Shown: positions 1 through 5,520 of the stretch, piece by piece
Position numbering within the stretch: position 1 is the first letter of the stretch
How the letters are laid out: the number at the start of each line of letters is the position of its first letter
From: Flavobacterium sp.
Lineage (GTDB): Bacteria > Bacteroidota > Bacteroidia > Flavobacteriales > Flavobacteriaceae
DNA: 8,739 bases
Direction: 5' to 3'
Assembly (NCBI GenBank): GCA_018062725.1
Contig: JAGORP010000091.1
Coordinates: 1 to 8,739, forward strand
Notes under the pieces: generated by a model
What the model was told of the DNA's origin: nothing
What the model saw: only the letters and a program-made list of their open reading frames with translations
Database searches by the model: none
Program-made: the position numbers and the translations under genes

Positions 1-446
1 ATTTTGAGCAAGCCAGAGATAATCATAAACAATCCTTGACTAAAAATTCGGGCAATGGCTTCAATATCGGAAACCGAACGGGTAATTAGTTTTCCAACAG
101 GTTCATGATCGAAATAGCTAATTTTGAAACTGGTTAAATGTTTGAATAATTTAATTCGGATGTCTTTTACAATATCTTGTCCCAGAACATTCGCCCAATA
201 CACAAAATAAAACTGGGCTAATACTTCCAGAAATAGTGTAATTCCCATTATAATCGTCATGATAATGAATCCATTTAATTTTTTTGGAATCACATAATCA
301 TCGATAATGTCTTTCAATAAATAGGGGCGAAGAGCGGCAAAAACAGATAACAAAATAGCCCATAAGATGACACTATTATAGCGCCATTTATAGGGTTTTG
401 TATATTCTAAAATCCGTTTAAATAAACGGGTATCAAATGCTTTCAT
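1..446 (-). CDS. ABC exporter, N-terminal part of transmembrane domain (partial)
   Basis: The frame is open from an ATG at 446 to the window edge, giving 148 codons without a stop; the C-terminal part, including the whole ATPase domain, lies outside. Two membrane segments are visible (about residues 24-42 and 59-80). They are followed by a stretch matching the cytoplasmic helix of type IV ABC exporters (MsbA/LmrA/Sav1866-like): YFDHEPVGKL around 111-120, then TRSVSDIEAI, the family pattern FDxxPxGxLxxRxxxDxxxI. A polypeptide of about 580-600 residues carrying both membrane and ATP-binding domains would be expected. Family knowledge suggests inner-membrane export of a lipid or small hydrophobic molecule; the substrate cannot be read from this part. 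The start overlaps the 3' end of truA by 14 nt, so the two are probably translated from one transcript. The family call is firm; the MsbA-like role is a guess. Confidence 0.9.
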   Translation of the reverse strand, partial: MKAFDTRLFKRILEYTKPYKWRYNSVILWAILLSVFAALRPYLLKDIIDDYVIPKKLNGFIIMTIIMGITLFLEVLAQFYFVYWANVLGQDIVKDIRIKLFKHLTSFKISYFDHEPVGKLITRSVSDIEAIARIFSQGLFMIISGLLK

Positions 447-1188
447 TTTCGTTATTGATGTACGGATACGTAATTTTGGTTAAAAACAATCCTTGAGCAG
501 GTACCGAAAAACCAGCTTTTTTTCGACTTTTACTTTCAATAATTTGTATAAAGTCTTCGGTAGAAATTTTATGTAAACCAACATTGATTAAAGTTCCTAC
601 GATAGCGCGAACCATGTTTCGCAAGAATCTATCGGCAGTAATGGTAAAGATAAGTGTATTATTTTCTTTTTTCCAATAGGCTTCTGTGATTTTACAATTG
701 AAGGTAAAAACATCGGTATTGGTTTTTGAAAAACATTCAAAATCGGTAAAATCCAACAATAATTTGGCCGCTTCATTCATGGCTTCTATGTCTAATTGAT
801 GCTGGTAGTACCAAGCCAATTCGGTGTTGAAAACATTTTTATGCGTGACAATATGATAATTATAGGTTCTGGAAGTAGCGTCAAAACGCGCATGCGCATC
901 ATTGTGAACCGGAATGATTTTAAAAATGGAAATATCTTTTGGTAAAAAGGAATTGGCCTTGTAAATCAATTTTTCAAGGTCCAATTCTTTTTCAGTATCA
1001 AAATGTCCATACATTTGAGAAGCATGAACACCGGTATCGGTACGTCCTGCTCCTACAATTTCGATTTCTTCTTGCAGTAAAGTGGAAAAGACTTTGTTTA
1101 ATGTTTCTTGTACTGAAACTGCATTAGGTTGGTATTGCCAGCCATGGTAATGGGTTCCGTTATATGCGAATTCTAGGAAATATCTCAA
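433..1188 (-). CDS. truA: tRNA pseudouridine(38-40) synthase TruA
   Basis: TruA isomerises uridine to pseudouridine at positions 38-40 of the tRNA anticodon arm, in the cytoplasm. With the start chosen here the protein has 251 residues, close to the family norm. The catalytic loop GAGRTDTGVHA is intact, with the nucleophile Asp51. The conserved SRTYNY segment around residue 106-111 and the C-terminal RFLRNMVRAIVG motif (187-198) are also present. The reading frame stays open up to a TTG at 1206, but that codon lies at the edge of a -7 promoter box (1204-1211), and family members usually begin at about the RYFLEFAYNG segment. The TTG at 1188 is therefore preferred, and no ATG is available nearby. 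The gene is separated from the upstream gene by a terminator and overlaps the downstream ABC exporter by 14 nt. Confidence 0.93.
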   Translation of the reverse strand: MRYFLEFAYNGTHYHGWQYQPNAVSVQETLNKVFSTLLQEEIEIVGAGRTDTGVHASQMYGHFDTEKELDLEKLIYKANSFLPKDISIFKIIPVHNDAHARFDATSRTYNYHIVTHKNVFNTELAWYYQHQLDIEAMNEAAKLLLDFTDFECFSKTNTDVFTFNCKITEAYWKKENNTLIFTITADRFLRNMVRAIVGTLINVGLHKISTEDFIQIIESKSRKKAGFSVPAQGLFLTKITYPYINNENESI

Positions 1189-1203
1189 TTTAAAATCTTT
1201 TTG

Positions 1204-1211
1204 CAAAGATA
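1204..1211 (-). promoter_or_regulatory. Bacteroidota -7 promoter box for truA
   Basis: On the minus strand this reads TATCTTTG, an exact match to the Bacteroidota primary-sigma -7 consensus TAnnTTTG. It lies just after the terminator of the preceding gene and about 15 nt before the preferred truA start. No convincing TTTG -33 element is found at the usual distance upstream, so the assignment rests on the -7 box and its position. Confidence 0.5.
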
Positions 1212-1253
1212 AAGAAATGATTTAAGATTGCTTTATTCCTTGCGATTACAAAT

Positions 1254-1281
1254 AAAAAAAACAGAGAACCGAAGTTCTCTG
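1254..1281 (-). terminator. Rho-independent terminator with UUCG tetraloop
   Basis: On the minus strand there is a perfect 8-bp stem, CAGAGAAC (1281-1274) pairing with GTTCTCTG (1269-1262), closed by a TTCG loop and followed at once by eight T residues (1261-1254). This is a classic intrinsic terminator with an extra-stable tetraloop. It sits 22 bases past the stop of the secreted-protein gene at 1304-1864 and insulates it from truA. Confidence 0.92.
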
Positions 1282-1303
1282 AATTTCTAATTAAGTAGAT
1301 GAA

Positions 1304-1864
1304 TTAACGTCTTCCATGACCGCGACCGTTTCCACCACCTGAGTTTCCTCTATCGTTGTCGTTATCTCTTTTGTAATGACCATGTGCATTTCCATTTCCT
1401 CTTTTTTCATATCGGTCATTATCATAATTTCTATAGTCTCTTCTGTCGGAAACGGCTACATAGTTGCCTCTTCGATTATAGTTTGGACCATAATATTCTT
1501 GACGGTAGTTTCTGTAATTATCTCTCCAGTAATAATTTCTATGATGGTTAAAATGAGACCAAGGAGAATTTCCTCTGTAATCAATTACGACTCTGTGTGC
1601 TCTGTTAATATCATATCCGTGGCAATATTCTGGTAGATAACGAGAACGTAGCCATCCGTGAGGTCCGTAATAGATGTATACTTCGGCAAAATTATCATAA
1701 TAACATTCTAATTCTGGTAAATAGACATATTGAACTCTGTCTTCATAATAATGTCCACACCAATCAGGACGAGTACCAATATTTAAACTAACTGATACTT
1801 GTGCGTTTGATTGCAATGCAAATAGCATTAAAAAAGCTCCGGTAATAAATTTAATATTCTTCAT
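1304..1864 (-). CDS. Small secreted Tyr/Arg/Asn/Gly/His-rich protein, function unknown
   Basis: This 186-residue protein has a clear Sec signal peptide: Lys near the N-terminus, a hydrophobic core at about 8-17, and probable signal peptidase I cleavage after Ala21 (SNA|Q). The mature part has two zones. Residues 22-104 look foldable, Tyr-rich (ECYYDNF, AEVYIYYGPHGW, VVIDYRGN) with three Cys (36, 54, 81). Residues 105-186 are low-complexity, dominated by Arg, Asn, Tyr, Asp, Gly and His, ending in a basic Gly/Arg/His tail. I recall similar small exported proteins of unknown function in Flavobacterium but can name no family. Export to the periplasm or beyond is likely; any binding role of the basic tail (polyanion, cell surface, metal through His) is speculation. 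It appears to be a single-gene unit, with a 97-bp spacer upstream and a strong terminator downstream. Confidence 0.85.
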   Translation of the reverse strand: MKNIKFITGAFLMLFALQSNAQVSVSLNIGTRPDWCGHYYEDRVQYVYLPELECYYDNFAEVYIYYGPHGWLRSRYLPEYCHGYDINRAHRVVIDYRGNSPWSHFNHHRNYYWRDNYRNYRQEYYGPNYNRRGNYVAVSDRRDYRNYDNDRYEKRGNGNAHGHYKRDNDNDRGNSGGGNGRGHGRR

Positions 1865-1920
1865 AATAAATGGTTTTTAGTTATGGGTACTATATAAACG
1901 GTTATGTTTGATAATTAGTA

Positions 1921-1937
1921 TCCAATTACTGTGCCAA
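1921..1937 (-). promoter_or_regulatory. Candidate sigma-54-like promoter of the secreted Tyr/Arg-rich gene
   Basis: The minus strand reads TTGGCACAGTAATTGGA. The sigma-54 (RpoN) consensus is TGGCAC-N5-TTGCA: the -24 half matches perfectly, the spacing is exact, and the -12 half reads TTGGA, so the usually important C is replaced by G. The site lies about 57 nt upstream of the ATG at 1864, in the 97-bp spacer after maf. A rival reading is a primary-sigma -7 box in the overlapping TATTTTTTGG, which is one base too long for TAnnTTTG. No other clear promoter is visible before the gene. Confidence 0.35.
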
Positions 1938-1961
1938 AAAATAGTATGAGTAGAGTTGCAA

Positions 1962-2543
1962 TTATAAATTTAATAAATATTGGTAGACTTTTTCGGTGGG
2001 TAATCCTACGACATTGGTGTAAGATCCTTCAATTTTTGAAATGCCGATAAGTCCAATCCAGTCTTGGATTCCGTAGCTTCCTGCTTTGTCAAAAGGTTGA
2101 TGATTTTCTAAATAATAGTGAATGGCCTCATCGGATAAATCGCCAAACGTAACTTTGGTAACATCATTAATAATTTCTGTTTTAGTGGAAGTTTTAAAAC
2201 AGACAGAACCTATTACTTCATGTGTTGCATTGGCCAAACTTTTTAGCATTTGAAAAGCATCTTCATAATCTTTGGGTTTGCCAAGTGCTTGATTGTGGTG
2301 CCAAACTAAAGTATCACTAGTTACTAAAAGTTCGTTTTCTTGTAATTCGGTATCGAATGCAGCCGCTTTTAATTTGGCTAAAAAATCGGTTATTTCAAGA
2401 TGTTGTAAAGTTTCAGGATAAATTTCTTCAATTTCTTTTAGACGGATTTCAAAATCGATTCCAAATTCTTTAAAGAACTGTTGTCTGCGTGGCGAACCCG
2501 ATGCTAGAATGATTTTGGTGTTTTTTAATTTATTGCGCAGCAT
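1962..2543 (-). CDS. maf: Maf-family nucleoside triphosphate pyrophosphatase
   Basis: Maf proteins hydrolyse non-canonical or modified nucleoside triphosphates (dTTP/UTP or methylated forms, depending on subgroup) to the monophosphate and pyrophosphate, a cytoplasmic house-cleaning role. The 193-residue length is normal. Signature segments are in order: ILASGSPRRQQFF (11-23), the catalytic acid in SDT (Asp77), LGKP (87-90), KAGSYGIQDW (153-162) and IEGSYTNVVGLP (171-182). The GSYGIQ segment and general layout suggest the dTTP/UTP (YhdE-like) subgroup, but this is not certain. The ATG start overlaps the end of the prenyltransferase gene by 14 nt, so it is probably the last gene of the four-gene operon. 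No hairpin terminator is visible after it, so some read-through into the next gene is possible. Confidence 0.93.
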   Translation of the reverse strand: MLRNKLKNTKIILASGSPRRQQFFKEFGIDFEIRLKEIEEIYPETLQHLEITDFLAKLKAAAFDTELQENELLVTSDTLVWHHNQALGKPKDYEDAFQMLKSLANATHEVIGSVCFKTSTKTEIINDVTKVTFGDLSDEAIHYYLENHQPFDKAGSYGIQDWIGLIGISKIEGSYTNVVGLPTEKVYQYLLNL

Positions 2544-3456
2544 AGTATTTCATGTTTATTCCTATAATAGCAATGGCAATGATTCCAAAAAAGATAATGC
2601 CTTTTAAAACATCGCTTAGATGCGAATAGTCTTTTTTTGATTTGGCCGACCAGATTTTAATCGAAAAATAAAGTAGTGGACCTATTATAAATCCTAATAT
2701 ATACACAGTTGCCAATTGCAATTCAAACAAATTAACATACATGTAATATAATATTGAAATGATGGGTACAAAACTTAAGGCAAACACTAATTTGGTCGTT
2801 CTCGAAACACCTAAAGCAACCGGTAAAGTTTGAATCCCGTTGTTGTAATCACCGTTTACGTCTTCCAAATCTTTGACCATTTCTCGTAAAAGATTAATGA
2901 TAAAGGCAATAATAGAAAAATCGATTAAAACCGAAAAAACAGGAAACATTTGCTCGCGATTGGAAATGTCGGTTGCGGGGAAAATCATGAATAAATCGAT
3001 GATTAAAATACTAAAAGCCAATAAAAAAGCGACAACAATATTTTTGACAATCATTATATGTTTGAAACTTGTTGAATAGATATAAAGCAACGCCGCGCAT
3101 AGAATGAAAACAGTTACAAAATTGGGACGACCAATTATTTTTGATAAATAAAAACCAATTCCTACTCCAACGATTGAAAAGGCTACGTATAAATTATAGG
3201 CGAAATTTTCGGAAATGGAATGGCCAACAATTGCTTTTTTAGGTTTATTAATCCCATCAACATCTTGGTCCATAATATCATTAATTATATAGCCTCCAGC
3301 AGCGATACAAACGGTAGCTATAATGAGTAAATAATATTGCCAAAGTGCCAAAGCTAGCGGAATATCTTGCATTTTTAAAAATCCGAAAAGTATTACCAAT
3401 TGCATAAATGCAAGTAGTAATAAGTTTTTGTATCGTATAAGGTTGAGGTATTTCAT
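2530..3456 (-). CDS. UbiA-family prenyltransferase (geranylgeranylglycerol-phosphate geranylgeranyltransferase-like)
   Basis: This 308-residue integral membrane protein has about eight or nine hydrophobic segments. Both Asp-rich, Mg-diphosphate-binding motifs of the UbiA superfamily are intact: NDxxDxxxD at Asn59-Asp67 (IINDIMDQDVDGINKP) and DxxDxxxD at Asp196-Asp203 (KDLEDVNGDYNNG). Family members transfer a polyprenyl group from its diphosphate to an acceptor. Bacteroidota homologues are usually annotated after archaeal DGGGP synthase, which makes an ether-linked prenyl glycerol phosphate; the true substrate here is not shown by sequence. Menaquinone (MenA-like) or another prenyl acceptor remains possible. 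It lies 39 nt after the KdsC-like gene and overlaps maf by 14 nt, so it probably belongs to the same operon. Confidence 0.88.
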   Translation of the reverse strand: MKYLNLIRYKNLLLLAFMQLVILFGFLKMQDIPLALALWQYYLLIIATVCIAAGGYIINDIMDQDVDGINKPKKAIVGHSISENFAYNLYVAFSIVGVGIGFYLSKIIGRPNFVTVFILCAALLYIYSTSFKHIMIVKNIVVAFLLAFSILIIDLFMIFPATDISNREQMFPVFSVLIDFSIIAFIINLLREMVKDLEDVNGDYNNGIQTLPVALGVSRTTKLVFALSFVPIISILYYMYVNLFELQLATVYILGFIIGPLLYFSIKIWSAKSKKDYSHLSDVLKGIIFFGIIAIAIIGINMKYYAAQ

Positions 3457-3495
3457 TTTTGCTTTATTCGGTTATCTGTTGATATGTTTTTCGAT

Positions 3496-4023
3496 TTAAT
3501 CAAACTTTCCATTATAATATAAATGCCATTTCCCCTGCACTTTCATGACTTGCTCAATCACATCACGAACGGCACCTTTTCCGCCATTTACATGTGAAAT
3601 ATAGTTTGATATGGCTTTGATTTCTGGACTAGCATCTTGCGGACAGGTAGCTAATCCTACCAATTGCATCACGTGATAATCAGGGATGTCGTCACCCATA
3701 TACAACACTTGTTCGGCTTTAATGTTATACTTGTCGGTATATTCTTTGAATGTTTTTACTTTATCGGGTGTACCCAAATGAATATCGGTAATACCTAAAT
3801 TTCGCAATCGAATGCGAACTCCTTCATTACTTCCACCTGAAATAATGCACACATTATAACCACTTTCAATAGCGGCTTTCATGGCAAATCCGTCACGAAT
3901 ATTCATCTCGCGAAGCATTTCTCCTGTAGGAGTTACATGTACAGTTCCGTCTGTTAAAACACCATCAATGTCAAAAACAAAAGTGGTGATTTCATTCATA
4001 ATTTCTTTATAGCTTTTTGCCAT
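3496..4023 (-). CDS. kdsC: KdsC/YrbI-like HAD-IIIA phosphatase (Kdo-8-phosphate phosphatase)
   Basis: A 175-residue C0-type HAD phosphatase without a cap domain, the usual length for KdsC, which acts as a tetramer. The motifs are complete: nucleophile and acid/base Asp18 and Asp20 in FDIDGVLTDG, Ser62 in IISGGSNEG, Lys88 in GTPDK, and the metal site Asp111/Asp115 in MGDDIPDYHVM. The C-terminal NGGKGAVRDVIE segment matches the tail that closes over the neighbouring active site in KdsC enzymes. The likely reaction is hydrolysis of Kdo-8-phosphate to Kdo for lipopolysaccharide; a related nonulosonate phosphate such as KDN-9-P is an alternative. The ATG at 4023 is preferred over an in-frame TTG two codons upstream (4029). 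It overlaps the DUF2520 gene by 17 nt, implying translational coupling. Confidence 0.9.
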   Translation of the reverse strand: MAKSYKEIMNEITTFVFDIDGVLTDGTVHVTPTGEMLREMNIRDGFAMKAAIESGYNVCIISGGSNEGVRIRLRNLGITDIHLGTPDKVKTFKEYTDKYNIKAEQVLYMGDDIPDYHVMQLVGLATCPQDASPEIKAISNYISHVNGGKGAVRDVIEQVMKVQGKWHLYYNGKFD

Positions 4024-4768
4024 TATCAATAATCGATTTGGTTAGAATTTTATAGATTTCGTTTTGTGTTTCGTTACGAAGGAAATTTAAGTGGGTGTTT
4101 ATGGTTTGTGTGTCGTTTCGTTTTGCTGGACCTGTTTGCGCTTCGGAAGGAGAAAGCGTTTTGATTTTAGCCGCCGTTTCCATAATTAAAGGATGTAATA
4201 CTTCAAAAGGGATATTGTTTTGATCGCAAATTTCATTTCCTATTTGATACAAATGATTGCTAAAATTACATACAAATACCGCGGCAACATGTAATGCTTT
4301 TCGTTGTTCAGAATTGATGTTGAAGATTTTATCTGAAATAGATTTCCCAATTAATTCTAATGTTTGGTAATCGGTTTCGTTTTCGGCTTCCAAACAAATA
4401 GGAATTTCTTTAAAATTTACAGCTTTATTTTTTGAAAATGTTTGTAACGGATAAAAGACGCCTTTTCTATTTTTTGAACTTAATTCTGAAAGGGCAACAC
4501 TACCTGATGTATGGACTACCAATTTACCTTCAAACGGAATTTGATTTGAAACCTCATGTATAGCTTGATCGGTTACAGAAATGAGATACAAATCAGCTTC
4601 CTTTACTTGTGAAAAGGTATTCGTGATTTTTGAAGCCTCAAAATTTGCAATCTTTGTTTCTGTATTTCGGGAATATACTTGGATAACGTCTACCGTTTCG
4701 CTTTTAGCGAATGCTGAAATTAGATGTTGCGCCACATTTCCTGAACCAATAATCACTACCGAAATCAT
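4007..4768 (-). CDS. Rossmann-like and DUF2520 domain protein
   Basis: A 253-residue protein with an N-terminal dinucleotide-binding Rossmann fold (VVIIGSGNVAQHL, 4-16; HTSGS, 86-90) and a helical C-terminal DUF2520 domain. The latter shows FYPLQTFSK (105-113), a His/Asn-rich helix (ALHVAAVFVCNFSNHLY, 158-174), METAAKIKTL and QTGPAKRNDTQTI (211-223). The architecture resembles NADP-dependent 6-phosphogluconate/ketopantoate/pyrroline-5-carboxylate reductases, so an NAD(P)-dependent oxidoreductase role is likely, but I know of no established substrate. It is the first gene of a probable operon with the KdsC-like phosphatase, prenyltransferase and maf; the company of envelope enzymes is suggestive only. 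I see no clear -33/-7 pair upstream; the best fragment is TATATTTA on the minus strand near 4821-4828. Confidence 0.9.
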   Translation of the reverse strand: MISVVIIGSGNVAQHLISAFAKSETVDVIQVYSRNTETKIANFEASKITNTFSQVKEADLYLISVTDQAIHEVSNQIPFEGKLVVHTSGSVALSELSSKNRKGVFYPLQTFSKNKAVNFKEIPICLEAENETDYQTLELIGKSISDKIFNINSEQRKALHVAAVFVCNFSNHLYQIGNEICDQNNIPFEVLHPLIMETAAKIKTLSPSEAQTGPAKRNDTQTINTHLNFLRNETQNEIYKILTKSIIDNGKKL

Positions 4769-4891
4769 TTGGCTAAAGTAATAAAAAATGAAATGATAAG
4801 AAAATCATGGCTAATATGCTGTAAATATAGTTTTTAACAAAAAATGTTTATATTTTTTTATATATTTCGTTAAGCTAAATGAAAAAGATAG

Positions 4892-4899
4892 TATTTTCG
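4892..4899 (+). promoter_or_regulatory. Probable -7 box for the small secreted protein gene
   Basis: The sequence TATTTTCG matches the Bacteroidota -7 consensus TAnnTTTG at all but one position and lies 33 nt before the ATG at 4933, which would give a leader of about 27 nt. A weak -33-like TTTCG lies near 4865-4869. The rest of the 164-bp divergent spacer (4769-4932) is very AT-rich, with only weak A/T inverted repeats and no recognisable RNA gene or operator. Confidence 0.4.
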
Positions 4900-4932
4900 A
4901 CTTTCAAAACTTAACCTATTAAAAATAGTATT

Positions 4933-5373
4933 ATGAAAAAAGGATTGACCATTATTATGTTTTTATTCTGTGTGATAACAGGATATAGTCAAATTAAAGT
5001 TTTACCCACAACGCCTCTTGAAAGATTAGGTCGAGTTGGTGTGAGTGATGTTTATGTGCAAAAAGAAGGAGATGTTTTTACCTTTTTTTACAAAAACATT
5101 GAAAATAAAGATGATATCAACATTCGAAACTTTTCTTTTAAGAATGTTCAAAATGATTATGAGAATTTATTTAAAATCATAATAGATGGATTTAATGCAT
5201 CTCCGATGTATGATATTAAATTAGAATTGCCAAATGATTATGTTTGGTTGCATTATACTAAAACCACTGCTAAAACCACGGTTCAGTTTATGACAACAAA
5301 CAAAGTGACATCGGCTACCGGTATTTCAGAGATGATGACTATGGAAGATGTAAAAAAATTATTTGAAAAGTAA
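4933..5373 (+). CDS. Small secreted protein of unknown function
   Basis: A 146-residue protein with a clear Sec signal peptide (Lys2-Lys3, hydrophobic core 4-16, probable cleavage after Ser19, GYS|Q). The mature part of about 127 residues alternates short beta-like segments (DVFTFFYKNI, KIIIDGF, VWLHYTK, TTVQFMTTN) with charged turns and ends in a short helix-like EDVKKLFEK, suggesting a compact globular periplasmic or exported domain. It has no Cys in the mature part, so it is not a lipoprotein. I do not recognise a family. It is a single-gene unit: divergent from the DUF2520 operon, with its own probable promoter and a strong terminator behind it. Nothing ties it to the cytochrome biogenesis gene downstream. 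Confidence 0.85.
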   Translation: MKKGLTIIMFLFCVITGYSQIKVLPTTPLERLGRVGVSDVYVQKEGDVFTFFYKNIENKDDINIRNFSFKNVQNDYENLFKIIIDGFNASPMYDIKLELPNDYVWLHYTKTTAKTTVQFMTTNKVTSATGISEMMTMEDVKKLFEK

Positions 5374-5399
5374 TTAATTTTCTTTTCAAAAAAGAGACG

Positions 5400-5428
5400 A
5401 AGCGAAATCAATTTGATTTCGCTTTTTT
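5400..5428 (+). terminator. Rho-independent terminator
   Basis: A perfect 10-bp stem, AGCGAAATCA (5401-5410) with TGATTTCGCT (5414-5423), is extended by an A-T pair and has a 3-nt ATT loop. It runs straight into a T tract ending at 5428. It starts 27 nt after the stop of the small secreted protein gene and separates it from the cytochrome biogenesis gene. Confidence 0.92.
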
Positions 5429-5486
5429 ATTTGTTAAAAATCCTTAAAATTCTATGGTTTTAAATCCGATTGCCAAACTAATTAAG

Positions 5487-5494
5487 TATTTTTG
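5487..5494 (+). promoter_or_regulatory. Bacteroidota -7 promoter box for ccsBA
   Basis: TATTTTTG is a perfect match to TAnnTTTG and lies 26 nt before the ATG at 5521, implying a leader of roughly 20 nt. A -33 TTTG at the ideal spacing is not obvious; a T-rich stretch at 5458-5462 is the nearest candidate. The box overlaps the in-frame GTG at 5494, which argues against that codon as the start. Confidence 0.65.
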
Positions 5495-5520
5495 TGCAAC
5501 TTAATTTTGAATTTCCAAAA

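Noticed and set aside
939..1127. 62-residue plus-strand reading frame
   Set aside because: It lies wholly inside truA on the opposite strand, has no coding-like composition, and has no promoter or recognisable motif.
1376..1636. 86-residue hydrophobic plus-strand reading frame
   Set aside because: It is antisense to the secreted Tyr/Arg-rich gene. Its Ile/Val/Ser-rich composition is what the reverse complement of Asn/Tyr/Arg/Asp codons would give.
1865..1961. Possible terminator after maf
   Set aside because: Only a 5-bp TACTA/TAGTA pairing with a long loop and no T tract is present, which is not enough for an intrinsic terminator.
2873..3079. 68-residue plus-strand reading frame
   Set aside because: It is antisense to the UbiA-family gene, whose motifs and membrane segments clearly explain the region.
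4581..4781. 66-residue plus-strand reading frame
   Set aside because: It is antisense to the conserved Rossmann part of the DUF2520 gene and has no supporting features.
4823..4866. A/T-only inverted repeats in the divergent spacer
   Set aside because: The arms are short, imperfect and made only of A and T, as expected by chance in such AT-rich DNA; there is no operator-like symmetry with G/C content.
5444..5463. TTAAAA/TTTTAA inverted repeat before the ccsBA promoter
   Set aside because: A six-base all-A/T stem with an 8-nt loop is too weak to call a regulatory structure.
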